Shown piece by piece: positions 29,567-38,490 of a stretch of 64,000 nucleotides of DNA; the stretch's first letter is position 1; every line of letters begins with the position of its first letter. This stretch comes from Glycomyces sp. TRM65418. Lineage in GTDB: Bacteria; Actinomycetota; Actinomycetes; Mycobacteriales; Micromonosporaceae. The stretch is taken from assembly GCF_019710475.1 (NCBI RefSeq), contig NZ_JAJFAX010000002.1, positions 310,001-374,000 on the forward strand, in the 5' to 3' direction. The translations under genes were made by a program, and so were the position numbers. Below the pieces are notes generated by a model, which saw nothing but the letters and a program-made list of their open reading frames with translations, was not told where the DNA came from and did no database searches.

Positions 29567-30934
29567 CGCCGCGGCGCTGAACGCCTCGGCGAGCGGCCCG
29601 TCCGCGAGCCGCGCACGCCCCCACACCGCGTCGATCCCGACGCCGAGATGCGCGGCCCGCGCCGCCGCGGCGGTGCGCTCCAAGCTGATCGCGCCCTCGG
29701 GGAGCGCCAGTTCCACCAGGCCGAGCCGGTGCCGATTGGCGTACTCGACCAGCGCGGCCACCGCCTCCGGGCCCGGCCGCGCCGCCGCGGGCACCCGGAT
29801 CACATAGGGCACCGTCGGATCCGCTTCGGCCTTCGCGGCGAACCGCACCCGGCTCTCGCCTCGGAACGACTCCAGCAGCAGCCGCGCCTCCAGTTCCGGG
29901 TCGTCCAGGACCGCGTGGCGGCCGGTCGGGGGCTCGGGCCAGTCGCCGACGAGCGTCACCCGCACGTCGGGCACCGACCCGCCCAGGATGGCGTCCACAC
30001 AGGACTCGGTTTCGGCGGCGTCGTCGCCGGCCTCCACGACCACGTCCGCCAGCGGCGTCGCCCACCCCCGGGCGGCCCGGGGCCGCTTCACGTCCAACTC
30101 CGGCACCCGGTTCGCGATCCGCGGCCGCCGGTACCGTTTCGCGAGCGCTCCGCGTTCGGCGATCTGCCGCGGCCCCAGGTGCCACGCCGACGAGCCGTCG
30201 TCCGGCACGAACAGCGCCCCCGCCTGGTGCAGCCGGTACCCGAAGATCGTGTCCGACCCCAGGGGCACGTCGGCGTCCATCCCGCCCGAGGCGCGGAACA
30301 TCGCCCGCGTCACCGAGAACGACGCGCCCACCATGACCCGGAACGCCCGGTGGTCGGCCTGCCGCAGCCGGTCGGTGGCGTCGATGATCTGCTCGATCCA
30401 CTGCGGCTCGGACCGCTCGGCGTCGAACAGCGACGCCGCCTCGCCCGCCCGCACCGACTCGTACACCGCCGCCGGCTCCAGCACGCCGGGCGCATAGTCC
30501 ACGAACCGCTTGTGCCCCAGCACCGCCAGGTAGTCGGCCGCGTGATGCCACCGCAGCTGCGACGCCACGTGGTCGTGGAAGACCAGCATGTCCGCGTCCA
30601 GCCGCAGCACCACGTCCCCGTCGCTCTGCGCGACGCCGGAGTTCGTGGCGTGCGCCGAGGACCATCCGCCCGGCAGGGGCGCGACGATCCGCGTCCGCTC
30701 CGGCCGCACCTCCGGCAGCCGCAGCGGCGGCTCCGTGCCGTCGTCGACGACGACGACCTCCAGCAGCCCGGCCGGATAGGTCTGGGCCGCCAGGGACGCC
30801 AGCGTCACGTCGAGCTTGTCCTGGTGCCCGTGCGCCGGGACCACGACGCTGACGCTCAGGCGGGGGTCGCCGGCGGGCGGGGCCAGGGGCCCGTAGTCGT
30901 TGCCGCGCAGGGCGGGGCCGTAAGCGACGGGCAC
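29480..30934 (-). CDS. Family 2 glycosyltransferase, paralogue A
   Basis: 484 residues: GT-A domain at about 26-250 (SVSVVVPAHGHQDKLDVTLA, VVVVDDGT, DxD in LRLDADML, then RWHHAADYLAVLGHKRFVD), followed by a divergent region of about 200 residues. It is a clear paralogue of the next gene: the RWHHAADYLAVLGHKRFVD stretch is identical and the layout is the same. Only 3 nt separate it from that gene, so both are co-transcribed. The 3' end overlaps the convergent GT2 gene by 87 bp. Predicted cytosolic, membrane-associated wall-polymer assembly. Confidence 0.85.
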   Translation of the reverse strand: MPVAYGPALRGNDYGPLAPPAGDPRLSVSVVVPAHGHQDKLDVTLASLAAQTYPAGLLEVVVVDDGTEPPLRLPEVRPERTRIVAPLPGGWSSAHATNSGVAQSDGDVVLRLDADMLVFHDHVASQLRWHHAADYLAVLGHKRFVDYAPGVLEPAAVYESVRAGEAASLFDAERSEPQWIEQIIDATDRLRQADHRAFRVMVGASFSVTRAMFRASGGMDADVPLGSDTIFGYRLHQAGALFVPDDGSSAWHLGPRQIAERGALAKRYRRPRIANRVPELDVKRPRAARGWATPLADVVVEAGDDAAETESCVDAILGGSVPDVRVTLVGDWPEPPTGRHAVLDDPELEARLLLESFRGESRVRFAAKAEADPTVPYVIRVPAAARPGPEAVAALVEYANRHRLGLVELALPEGAISLERTAAAARAAHLGVGIDAVWGRARLADGPLAEAFSAAASAAGDARGGGQGGLRRKARGVVRRALGR

Positions 30935-30937
30935 GCG

Positions 30938-32437
30938 TCACCGCCTGAGGAGGGCGCGCAGGCGCGCGCGCTGGCGGGCGTCGAAGTAGCGGCGCAGGAA
31001 GCGCCGCGCCGCGGAGGGCGGCGGCGGCTCGAAGACCGTGCCGATGGACTCGGCGGCGGCCAGGCCCGGGTAGCGCGCGGCGCCCCAGATCCCGGCGACG
31101 ACCTGGTCGAGGCCGTCGCCGCCGGTGATGTGGCGGGCGCGGGCGAAGGCCGCGGTGCGTTCGAGGCGCGCGGGCGGCGCGTCGGGCAGTTCCGCGAGGA
31201 GCAGCCCGGCGTCGGCCCGCTCCATCGCCGACAGGAGTTTCCCGACGCTGTCGGGCCGCAGCGGGACCGGGCCCGGCAGGACGAGCCGGTACGGCACGGC
31301 CGGATCGGGGGCGGGGGCCTCGGCGGCGAGCCGGACGCGGCCCTCGGCGTCGTACTGCTCTTCGATGAGGCGCAGCTGCGCGCCGTCGCCGGCGAGGATC
31401 GACGCGCGGTCCTGCGGGGCCGGGCCCTGCCCGGTGACGAGGGTGATCCGGGCGTCCCCGTCGGGGCCGGCGAGGATCGGCGCCACGCACGAGTCCACAT
31501 CGGACGCGGTGGCGTCGCCGACGTCGATGACGACGTCCAGCAGCGGGACCCGCCAGGCGCGCGGGGGCGCGGTGCGGCGCATGCCGTGCAGCGGCACCCG
31601 CTGGGCGATGTAGGGCACGCGCTGGTGGCGGCCCTCGTCCCATTTCTGCAGCATCTGCGGCATGCCGAGGTGCCACGCCGACGAGGTCCGCTCGGGGACG
31701 AACACGGCCCCGGCCTGGGCGAGCCGGTAGGCGAACTCGGTGTCCGAGCCCAGGCGCAGGTCGGTGTCGAGGCCGCCGACGGTCTTGAAGAAGTCGCGGT
31801 GCACGGACCCGGTCGCGCCGATGAAGACGCGGAAGATGCCGGGGTGGTGGGCGGTGAGGCCGTGGGTGTCGGCGATGACGTTCTCGATCCAGTGCGGACG
31901 GGAGTCCTCGACCGCGAACAGGGCCTGCGCCTCGCCGCATCGCACCTTCTCGTGGACCTGCTCGGGGGTGAAGCGCCCGGCCTCCCAGTCGACGAACCGC
32001 TTGTGGCCCAGGACCGCGAGGTAGTCGGCGGCGTGGTGCCAGCGCATCTGCGCCTCGACGTGGTCGCGGTAGGCGACCATGTCGGCGTCGAGCCGGAGCA
32101 CGACCTGCCCGTCGGCGTGGGCGAAGCCGGTGTTCACGGCGTGGGCCGAGCCCCAGGAGTCGGGCGCGGCGACGACGAGCCGGGTGTGCTCGGGCCGCAG
32201 TTCGGGCAACCGCAGGGGAGGCGTGGAGTTGTCGTCGACGACGACCACCTCGGTGAGCGTCGACGGATACGTCTGGGCGGCCAGCGCGGCCAGGGTCAGA
32301 TCGAGCTTCTCCTGGCTCCCGTAGGCCGGCACGACGACACTCACCGCGAGACTCGGCTTCCAATCCGCGGAGTTCGGCGGGTGCAAAGCCCTATAGTCGT
32401 TGCGGACGATGCGCGGGCGTTTCGGTGAGTCGCTCAT
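30938..32437 (-). CDS. Family 2 glycosyltransferase, paralogue B
   Basis: 499 residues and first gene of the two-gene operon. Same architecture as paralogue A: SVVVPAYGSQEKLDLTLAAL, VVVVDDNST, LRLDADMV, RWHHAADYLAVLGHKRFVD, then LGSDTEFAYRLAQAGAVFVP and a C-terminal region ending in a basic helix. I start at ATG 32437 where homology begins; the 40 codons before it are AT-richer and look non-coding. The tandem paralogues probably add successive sugars or act as a pair. Divergent from the 825-aa glycosyltransferase across a region with 11-nt phased repeats. Confidence 0.85.
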   Translation of the reverse strand: MSDSPKRPRIVRNDYRALHPPNSADWKPSLAVSVVVPAYGSQEKLDLTLAALAAQTYPSTLTEVVVVDDNSTPPLRLPELRPEHTRLVVAAPDSWGSAHAVNTGFAHADGQVVLRLDADMVAYRDHVEAQMRWHHAADYLAVLGHKRFVDWEAGRFTPEQVHEKVRCGEAQALFAVEDSRPHWIENVIADTHGLTAHHPGIFRVFIGATGSVHRDFFKTVGGLDTDLRLGSDTEFAYRLAQAGAVFVPERTSSAWHLGMPQMLQKWDEGRHQRVPYIAQRVPLHGMRRTAPPRAWRVPLLDVVIDVGDATASDVDSCVAPILAGPDGDARITLVTGQGPAPQDRASILAGDGAQLRLIEEQYDAEGRVRLAAEAPAPDPAVPYRLVLPGPVPLRPDSVGKLLSAMERADAGLLLAELPDAPPARLERTAAFARARHITGGDGLDQVVAGIWGAARYPGLAAAESIGTVFEPPPPSAARRFLRRYFDARQRARLRALLRR

Positions 32438-32488
32438 TTCGCGCCCACGATATCCCGGCGGCGTCGGCCGAGAAAGACCGGCTTCCCA

Positions 32489-32543
32489 GTTCAACATCTG
32501 TTTACGCACGCGAGTGCGGCTGTTCGCATTCAATTCAACATTA
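32489..32543 (+). promoter_or_regulatory. 11-nt phased GTTCA-type repeats, PHO-box-like
   Basis: Five consecutive 11-nt units: GTTCAACATCT, GTTTACGCACG, CGAGTGCGGCT, GTTCGCATTCA, ATTCAACATTA. Four of five start with (G/A)TTC or GTTT in register. They sit in the AT-richer 163-bp gap between two divergent glycosyltransferase genes. The 11-nt period matches PhoP-type direct repeats, but the cores are degenerate. Confidence 0.35.
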
Positions 32544-32600
32544 TTGCCATTCGACACGCGAAGATCTGGTCGGAAAGCAACCTGGAGATGAACGGACGAG

Positions 32601-35078
32601 ATGATCGCAGCTGACGAGACCGCGCGCTACCCGGCCCGCCTGACCGACGACCTCTTGGTCCGGGCGGGGGAGCGGGCGCCGGGCACGCTGGCCGCGACGG
32701 CGCTGCGCACGCGCTCCCCGGGCGCCCGGCACCTCCTCGCCCGGGCCGCCTGCCGGAGCCTCGACCTGCCGGGCCTGCTCGAGGCGGCACGCCGCGGCGA
32801 CGCGGGTGGCGCGCAGGTGAACACGTCGGCGCTGTGCACGCTCGCGCGGGTCGTCGGCCTCCAGTTCGGCACCGAGGAGGACCGGCGGGACGCCTTGGCG
32901 CTCTACGATCTCGCGCTGCGCCTCGGCGGCGCGCGCCGCGTCGGCGCCCGCGACACCGCCGTCCACGCGCAGCTCGCCTACGTCCTCGGCGACGTGCCGA
33001 AGACCCGGAGCCTCCTGCGCCGCTACGGGAAGCGCCTCCCGGCGCTCGAACGCGGCGCGCTGCTGGCCGACCTCGCCCATCCGGACCGCGGCGGCGACGA
33101 GGCCGCGTGGATCAAGCGCCTCGGCCGCCTGTGCGGCCACCCCGAGCTGCGCCTCGCGCCCGCGGCGGACGGCCTGCCGTGGTTCGACCGGCTCCGCGCC
33201 GCGCCCGGCCCGACGATCGAGGCGGGACCGAGGATCTCGGTCGTCATGACCGCCTACCGTCCCGACCGCGCCCTGCTCACCGCCGTCCGCTCGCTCATCG
33301 AGGGCACGTGGGCGAACCTCGAGGTGCTCGTCGTCGACGACGCCTCAGGGGCGGCCTACGACGAGGTCCTCGACGCCGCCGCCGCGATCGACGACCGGGT
33401 CCGCGTCCTCCGCCGCGACGTCAACGGCGGCACGTTCGCGGCCCGCAACACCGCGTTCGACGCCGCCACCGGGGAGTACCTGACGGGCCTGGACGCCGAC
33501 GACTGGGCCGCGCCCGATCGCCTCGCGCGCGCCGTCGCCCCGCTCCTGGAACGCCCGGAGCTGCAGTTGACCTGCGGGGAGGCGTTCCTGTTCAACGAGG
33601 ACCTCACCGCCACCCGCCCCGGCCGGGTCCTCACCACGACCTCGACGGCGTCGATGACGTTCCGCCGCAGCGCCCTCGACCGGATCGGCTACTACGACGA
33701 GGTCCGCAAGGGCGCCGACACCGAGTTCCTGCACCGCGTCGCGGCCGCCTTCGGCGACGACGCGGTCCTGCGGCTGCGGGGCGTGCGCGACACGCTCATG
33801 CGCCAGGCCCCCGGCTCGCTCTCGCGCGAGGAGTTCGGCCCCGGCTGGAAGCACCCCGCCCGCCGCGCCTACCAGTCCTCGTACCCCCTGTGGCACCGGC
33901 AGATCCGCGACGGCGCCGACCCGTACCTGCCGAAGGCCCCCCTGCGGCGCCCGTTCTGGGCCCCGCAGCACACCGCGCTCGCGCGCGCCGAGCAGCGGCA
34001 GCGCCGCTTCGACGTCGTGTTCTGCCTCGACTGGCGGCCCTTCGGCGGCCCCCAGAAGTCCACGATCGAGGAGATCAAGGCGCTCCGGGCCGAGGGCATG
34101 GCCGTCGCCGTCATGCACCTGGAGTCCTGGCGGCACATGACCGTCGAGGACCGGCCGATGTGCGAACCCGTCCAGCGGATGGTCAACGACGGCGTCGTGG
34201 AGCAGGTGCTCGTCACCGACGACGTCGTGTGCGACCTCCTGGTCCTGCGCTACCCGCCGATCCTCCAGTTCCGCTCCGGCGAGCGCTCCTCGGTGCGGCC
34301 CCGCCGCATGATCGTCCTCGCCAACCAGGCCCCGCACGAACGCGACGGCTCCGACAACCGCTACGTCCCCGACGCCTGCCACGCCAACGCGACCGACATG
34401 TTCGGGGTCGCCCCGCTGTGGGTCCCGCAGGGGCCGCAGGTCCGCGAGGCCCTCGCCGGCCTCACCGCGGGCCCCCTGGCCGACTTCGACATGCCCGGGA
34501 TCCTCGACACCGCCGACATCGCCCCGGCCCGCACCGGCTTCCGGTCCGTGATGCCCGTGGTCGGGCGCCACTCCCGCGACGACTGGACCAAGTGGCCCAC
34601 CCGCGAGGACCTGCCGCTGGTCTACCCCGGCGACGGCCGCTGGGACGTCCGGATCATGGGCGGCGCCAGGAGCGTGGCGCACATCACCGGCGAGGACCCG
34701 CCGGTGGCGTGGACCTGCTACGGCTTCAACGAGACCGACGTCGAGTCGTTCCTGTACCAGCTCGACTTCTGGATCTACTTCCCGCACCCGCAGCAGTACG
34801 AGGCGTTCGGCCGGGCGGTCCTGGAGGCGCTCGCGGCCGGGTGCGTGACGATCCTGCCGCCGCGCTTCGAGGCCACGTTCGGCGACGCCGCCCTGTACTG
34901 CGAACCCGCCGAAGTGGTCGACCTGGTGGAGGCGCACTACGCCGACCTCGACCGCTTCCTGGCCCGCAGCGCCCTCGCCCAGCAGCGGGTGCGCGAGCGG
35001 TTCAGCCACGACTCGTACCGCAAACTCGTGTCGGACCTGCTGGCCGACTCCCTCGCCGGAAAGGTCGCCCCCGACTGA
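32601..35078 (+). CDS. Two-domain glycosyltransferase (GT2 + GT4-like) for wall polymer
   Basis: 825 residues. An N-terminal helical region (about 1-205) is followed by a GT-A/GT2 domain (about 210-430) with RISVVMTAYRPDRALLTAVR, VLVVDDASG and the DxD in GLDADDWAAPDRL. The C-terminal half is GT-B-like: VVFCLDWRPFGGPQKSTIEE begins it, and the donor-site segment YEAFGRAVLEALAAGCVTIL ends it with the E-x7-E spacing of GT4 enzymes. Two active sites in one chain suggest a polymerase making an alternating or two-sugar unit. It shares one nucleotide with the next small gene (TGATG), so they are coupled. Confidence 0.85.
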   Translation: MIAADETARYPARLTDDLLVRAGERAPGTLAATALRTRSPGARHLLARAACRSLDLPGLLEAARRGDAGGAQVNTSALCTLARVVGLQFGTEEDRRDALALYDLALRLGGARRVGARDTAVHAQLAYVLGDVPKTRSLLRRYGKRLPALERGALLADLAHPDRGGDEAAWIKRLGRLCGHPELRLAPAADGLPWFDRLRAAPGPTIEAGPRISVVMTAYRPDRALLTAVRSLIEGTWANLEVLVVDDASGAAYDEVLDAAAAIDDRVRVLRRDVNGGTFAARNTAFDAATGEYLTGLDADDWAAPDRLARAVAPLLERPELQLTCGEAFLFNEDLTATRPGRVLTTTSTASMTFRRSALDRIGYYDEVRKGADTEFLHRVAAAFGDDAVLRLRGVRDTLMRQAPGSLSREEFGPGWKHPARRAYQSSYPLWHRQIRDGADPYLPKAPLRRPFWAPQHTALARAEQRQRRFDVVFCLDWRPFGGPQKSTIEEIKALRAEGMAVAVMHLESWRHMTVEDRPMCEPVQRMVNDGVVEQVLVTDDVVCDLLVLRYPPILQFRSGERSSVRPRRMIVLANQAPHERDGSDNRYVPDACHANATDMFGVAPLWVPQGPQVREALAGLTAGPLADFDMPGILDTADIAPARTGFRSVMPVVGRHSRDDWTKWPTREDLPLVYPGDGRWDVRIMGGARSVAHITGEDPPVAWTCYGFNETDVESFLYQLDFWIYFPHPQQYEAFGRAVLEALAAGCVTILPPRFEATFGDAALYCEPAEVVDLVEAHYADLDRFLARSALAQQRVRERFSHDSYRKLVSDLLADSLAGKVAPD

Positions 35079-35410
35079 TGAAATCGAAGCTCAGAGCGGT
35101 CTACATCCGGCTCGGGCGGCCCTCGCCCCTGCGCGTGGCCCTCGTCGCCTGGGCCGTGGCGGGCCTCGCGCTGCTCGCCGTCGGCCTCTTCGGCGGCGAA
35201 CGCCTCGTGTGGGTCGTCTCATCGCTGATGAGCCTGGTCACCCTGGGCGCGCTGGGCCTGGTGTGGCACGAGAGCCACCAGGCGCGGCTCGAGGCCCGCG
35301 CCTCGGCCGAGCGCGCCGAGGTCACCCTGCGGAGGATCCTGGCCGCGTTCGAGGTCGAGCGCCTGGCCGCGGAGCGCCGCCACGCCGCCGGAGGCGACCG
35401 GAACGCGTGA
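35078..35410 (+). CDS. Small membrane protein with coiled-coil tail
   Basis: 110 residues: two membrane helices (about 19-40 and 45-66) and then a charged helix rich in Glu/Arg/Ala (about 68-105) predicted as coiled coil. Its ATG overlaps the stop of the 825-aa glycosyltransferase, so it is translated with it. I do not recognise a family. It may anchor or organise the glycosyltransferase at the membrane; that is inference from coupling only. Confidence 0.75.
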   Translation: MKSKLRAVYIRLGRPSPLRVALVAWAVAGLALLAVGLFGGERLVWVVSSLMSLVTLGALGLVWHESHQARLEARASAERAEVTLRRILAAFEVERLAAERRHAAGGDRNA

Positions 35411-35539
35411 ACGCGGGCCCCGCTCCCGCGGCCCGGAGGCGCCGCGGGGCGGCGGCCGATCGGCCGTCACCGGGCGGGCCCGGCCGAGCGGTACTATTGG
35501 CGCGCCGTGTCAACCACCTGTTCCGGGAGGGCCGCCCCC

Positions 35540-36394
35540 ATGGAAGAGCCGATCATTCAGGCTCGTGACCTCGGGATCTGCTTCGCCAAAGGCAAGCAGA
35601 AGAAGGGCCGTGTCAAAGACCTGTTCGTGCGCCGCAGCGCCAACAAGCAGGGCGTGAACGCGAAGGACTTCTGGCCGCTGCGCCACGTCAACTTCGACAT
35701 CTTCCCCGGTGACGCCGTCGGCATCATCGGCCGCAACGGCACCGGCAAGTCCACGCTGCTGCGCCTGATCACCGGGGTGCTCATCCCCGACGAGGGCTAC
35801 GTGCGCCGCGAGGGCCGCGTGGCCCCGCTCATCGCGCTGTCCGCCGGGTTCTCCGGCGACCTCACCGGCCGCGAGAACGTCAACCTCGTCGGCGCGCTCC
35901 ACGGCATGTCGAACAAGGAGATCAAGGCCAAGTACGACGAGATCGTCGAGTTCTCCGAGCTCGAGGACTTCATGGACACGCCCCTGAAGCACTACTCGTC
36001 CGGTATGAAGGTCCGCCTCGGCTTCGGGGTGATCACCCAGCTGCCGCACCCGATCCTCCTGGTCGACGAGGCCCTCGCGGTCGGCGACGCCGCGTTCAAG
36101 CGCAAATGCCAGGCGGTCATCGCCGGGCTCCTCGAAGAGGGCCGGACGCTCGTGTTCGTCTCCCACTCCGAGGGCGACCTGAAGAAGTACTGCAAGCGCG
36201 GCATCTTCCTCGACGCGGGCACGCTCGTCACCGACGGCACCGTCGAGGAGGCCCTCGACTCGTACAAGGCGGCCGAGAAGCGCGACGCCGACGCCAGGGC
36301 CGAGAAGAAGAAGGCCGCCGCGGAGGCCGCGAAGCGGGCCGCCGAGACCGCCGCGCCCGCTCTCGTCCCGGGAGCGGTCGAGGCGGCCAAGTGA
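35540..36394 (+). CDS. TagH/Wzt-like polysaccharide ABC exporter ATPase
   Basis: 284 residues. Walker A GRNGTGKST, signature HYSSGMKVRLGFGV, Walker B LLVDEALAVGD and switch His VSHSEGD match ATPases that export teichoic acids or O-antigens (TagH, Wzt, RfbE). The N-terminal insertion KGKQKKGRVKDLFVRRS is typical of this group. A Lys/Ala-rich helical tail of about 40 residues ends it. The permease partner is not in the window. GGGAGG precedes ATG 35540. The stop overlaps the start of the CDP-alcohol transferase gene by 4 nt, placing export and synthesis in one operon. Confidence 0.88.
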   Translation: MEEPIIQARDLGICFAKGKQKKGRVKDLFVRRSANKQGVNAKDFWPLRHVNFDIFPGDAVGIIGRNGTGKSTLLRLITGVLIPDEGYVRREGRVAPLIALSAGFSGDLTGRENVNLVGALHGMSNKEIKAKYDEIVEFSELEDFMDTPLKHYSSGMKVRLGFGVITQLPHPILLVDEALAVGDAAFKRKCQAVIAGLLEEGRTLVFVSHSEGDLKKYCKRGIFLDAGTLVTDGTVEEALDSYKAAEKRDADARAEKKKAAAEAAKRAAETAAPALVPGAVEAAK

Positions 36395-38373
36395 GCCGAG
36401 CCGTCATCCTGCCGGCTCCGGGAGGCCACGCCGAGATCGACGACGACCGGACCGTCCTCGACCGGCTCGTCGCGCAGCTCCGCGAGGCCGGGTGCGACGA
36501 CGTCACGGTGCTCACCCGGCCGGGGACGGACCGGCCCGTCAAGGCCGCCCAGATCGCGTCCGCCGACGCGCAGTCCGACCTGCGGCACCTCGGCGACCTC
36601 GCCTTCAGCGGCGGGGGCGCCCTCTTCGTCGCCTGCGCCGATCTCGTGGCCTCCCCGACCACCGTGGCCGCGGTCCTGTCCGACTCCTCGCGCCGTTCGG
36701 GCGTGCTCGTCGGCGCCGACGACCCGGCCGCCGCGCCCGTCACCGTCGAACGCGGCCTCGTCACCGGCCCCGGGCCCGGTCCGGCCCGCCTCGGCGGCCT
36801 CGCGAAGGTCTCCGCCGCGCACCTGGCCCGTCTCAAGCGGCACTGGCCGCGCCGCGCCGAAGGCGACGCCTTCGCGTCGCTCCTCGCGGCCCTCCACGCC
36901 CGCGCGATCCCCGTCAACGTCTACAAGACCCCCGGCCTGCCGCACCGCCAGGTCGGCACCGCCGAGGAGGCCCGCGAGGTCATCGCCGCGTTCGAGGCCG
37001 TCGACATGGACGCGTGGCGGCTCCGCAACGCCGTCAAGCACGACGACGACTTCTTCGCGACCTACGCCGTCTCCACCTGGTCCCCGAAGCTCGTCACACT
37101 CAGCGCGCGCCTGGGCTGGACCCCCACCCCCATCACCTGGGTCTCCATCGCCCTCGCCGTCGGCGCCGCCGCGGTCTTCGCCGCCGGCTGGTCCTGGTGG
37201 TACCTCGCCGCCGCGGCCCTCATGTACTTCAGCTTCGTGTTCGACTGCGTCGACGGGCAGCTCGCGCGCTACACCCAGCGCTTCTCCTCCTTCGGCGGCT
37301 GGCTCGACATGATGGCCGACCGCTCCAAGGAGTTCCTCATCTACGCCGGCCTCGCCGCCGGCGCCGTCGCCGACGGGACCCCCGCGCCCGCCGCCTGGGG
37401 CCTCGCCCTCGCCGCCATGGCCACCCAGACCGTCCGGCACACCGCCGACACCTGGTACGCGGTCCTCCTCGACACCGCCGTCGTCCGCCAGGCCCGCAAG
37501 CGCGAGTCCGCGCCGCCCGCCGGCCGCGCCGCCCACCTCGGCCAGCGCCTCGGCTCCGCCTCCGAACAGGTCATGGGCGCCCACCGCACCCCCCTGTACT
37601 GGATCAAGCGCACCATCGTCGCCCCCGTGGGCGAACGCTGGCTGCTCCTCGCCGTCGCCGCCGTCGCCTTCGGGCCCCGCACCGCGATCACCGCGCTGCT
37701 CGTCTGGCAGCTCCTCGCCCTCGGCTACACCACCGCCGGCCGGGCCCTCCGGTCCCTGGCCGCCCGCACCGCCGCGCTGCGCCGCCCCGACCGGTCCGCG
37801 CACCGCGACGACGGCCCCCTCGCCCGGCTCGTCCCGCGCAACCCCGTCGACGGCGACATGGCGCCGTTCGCCGCCACCGCGGCCGCCGTCCTCAGCGCCG
37901 GAGGGGCCGTGCTCGCCGCGGCCCTCGGCGCCGCCGTGTGGGTCCCGTTCGGGCTCGCCGCGCTCGCGATCGCGCTCGCCGCCTCCATGGCCCGCACCGA
38001 CCACGAGGGCCTGTTCGACTGGTTCGTCCCCGCCGGGCTCCGCGCGGTCGAACTCGGCGCGATCGCCGCCGCCGGGATCGCCGCGGGCGTGTCCTGGCCG
38101 GTGCTGTACACGCTGCTCACCGTGATCAGCCTGTACTTCTACGACCTCGCCGCCGGACTCGACAAGGCCGCCTCCCCGGTGGCCCGCCGCGACCTCGGCC
38201 TCGGCTGGCCCGCACGGAGCCTCATCGCGATCGGCGCGGGCGCCGCCGCAGTGGCGACCGTTCCCGCAGTGGCCACTGTGGTCTACGGGGCGCTCGCCGT
38301 GTACGTCGCGTCGGTGTTCGTCGGCGCCGTCGTCGCCGGCACCGTCCGCGCCTCCCGCCCCGCCGCCGCCTGA
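36391..38373 (+). CDS. Fusion of a nucleotidyltransferase-like domain to a CDP-alcohol phosphotransferase
   Basis: 660 residues. Residues about 1-200 have the secondary-structure rhythm of a sugar-1-phosphate nucleotidyltransferase (AVILPAPGG, then DDVTVLTRPG, GGALFVACADL), but the Gly-rich nucleotide loop and key Lys/Arg are not recognisable, so this part looks inactive. The middle domain carries the full CDP-alcohol phosphotransferase motif D-x2-DG-x2-AR-x8-G-x3-D-x3-D (DCVDGQLAR ... GGWLDMMAD). At least ten membrane helices follow, including extra C-terminal ones. Bifunctional cytidylyltransferase/CDP-inositol transferases share the order. It probably transfers a phospho-alcohol to a lipid or polyol in wall-polymer synthesis. 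Confidence 0.85.
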   Translation: MSRAVILPAPGGHAEIDDDRTVLDRLVAQLREAGCDDVTVLTRPGTDRPVKAAQIASADAQSDLRHLGDLAFSGGGALFVACADLVASPTTVAAVLSDSSRRSGVLVGADDPAAAPVTVERGLVTGPGPGPARLGGLAKVSAAHLARLKRHWPRRAEGDAFASLLAALHARAIPVNVYKTPGLPHRQVGTAEEAREVIAAFEAVDMDAWRLRNAVKHDDDFFATYAVSTWSPKLVTLSARLGWTPTPITWVSIALAVGAAAVFAAGWSWWYLAAAALMYFSFVFDCVDGQLARYTQRFSSFGGWLDMMADRSKEFLIYAGLAAGAVADGTPAPAAWGLALAAMATQTVRHTADTWYAVLLDTAVVRQARKRESAPPAGRAAHLGQRLGSASEQVMGAHRTPLYWIKRTIVAPVGERWLLLAVAAVAFGPRTAITALLVWQLLALGYTTAGRALRSLAARTAALRRPDRSAHRDDGPLARLVPRNPVDGDMAPFAATAAAVLSAGGAVLAAALGAAVWVPFGLAALAIALAASMARTDHEGLFDWFVPAGLRAVELGAIAAAGIAAGVSWPVLYTLLTVISLYFYDLAAGLDKAASPVARRDLGLGWPARSLIAIGAGAAAVATVPAVATVVYGALAVYVASVFVGAVVAGTVRASRPAAA

Positions 38374-38478
38374 CCGAACGCCCCCGAATCCGTTCCCGGG
38401 CGCCGTCGTGCTTGACGCTCAAGCGAACTCGTTCGTGTCAGATGTCCCGACAGGCGCACGCCGCTGGTGCCTCGCGAC

Positions 38479-38484
38479 TAAGGT
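38479..38484 (+). promoter_or_regulatory. -10 box before the Gly/Asp-rich membrane protein
   Basis: TAAGGT, 6 nt before GTG 38491; leaderless start expected. Confidence 0.5.
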
Positions 38485-38490
38485 GTACCT

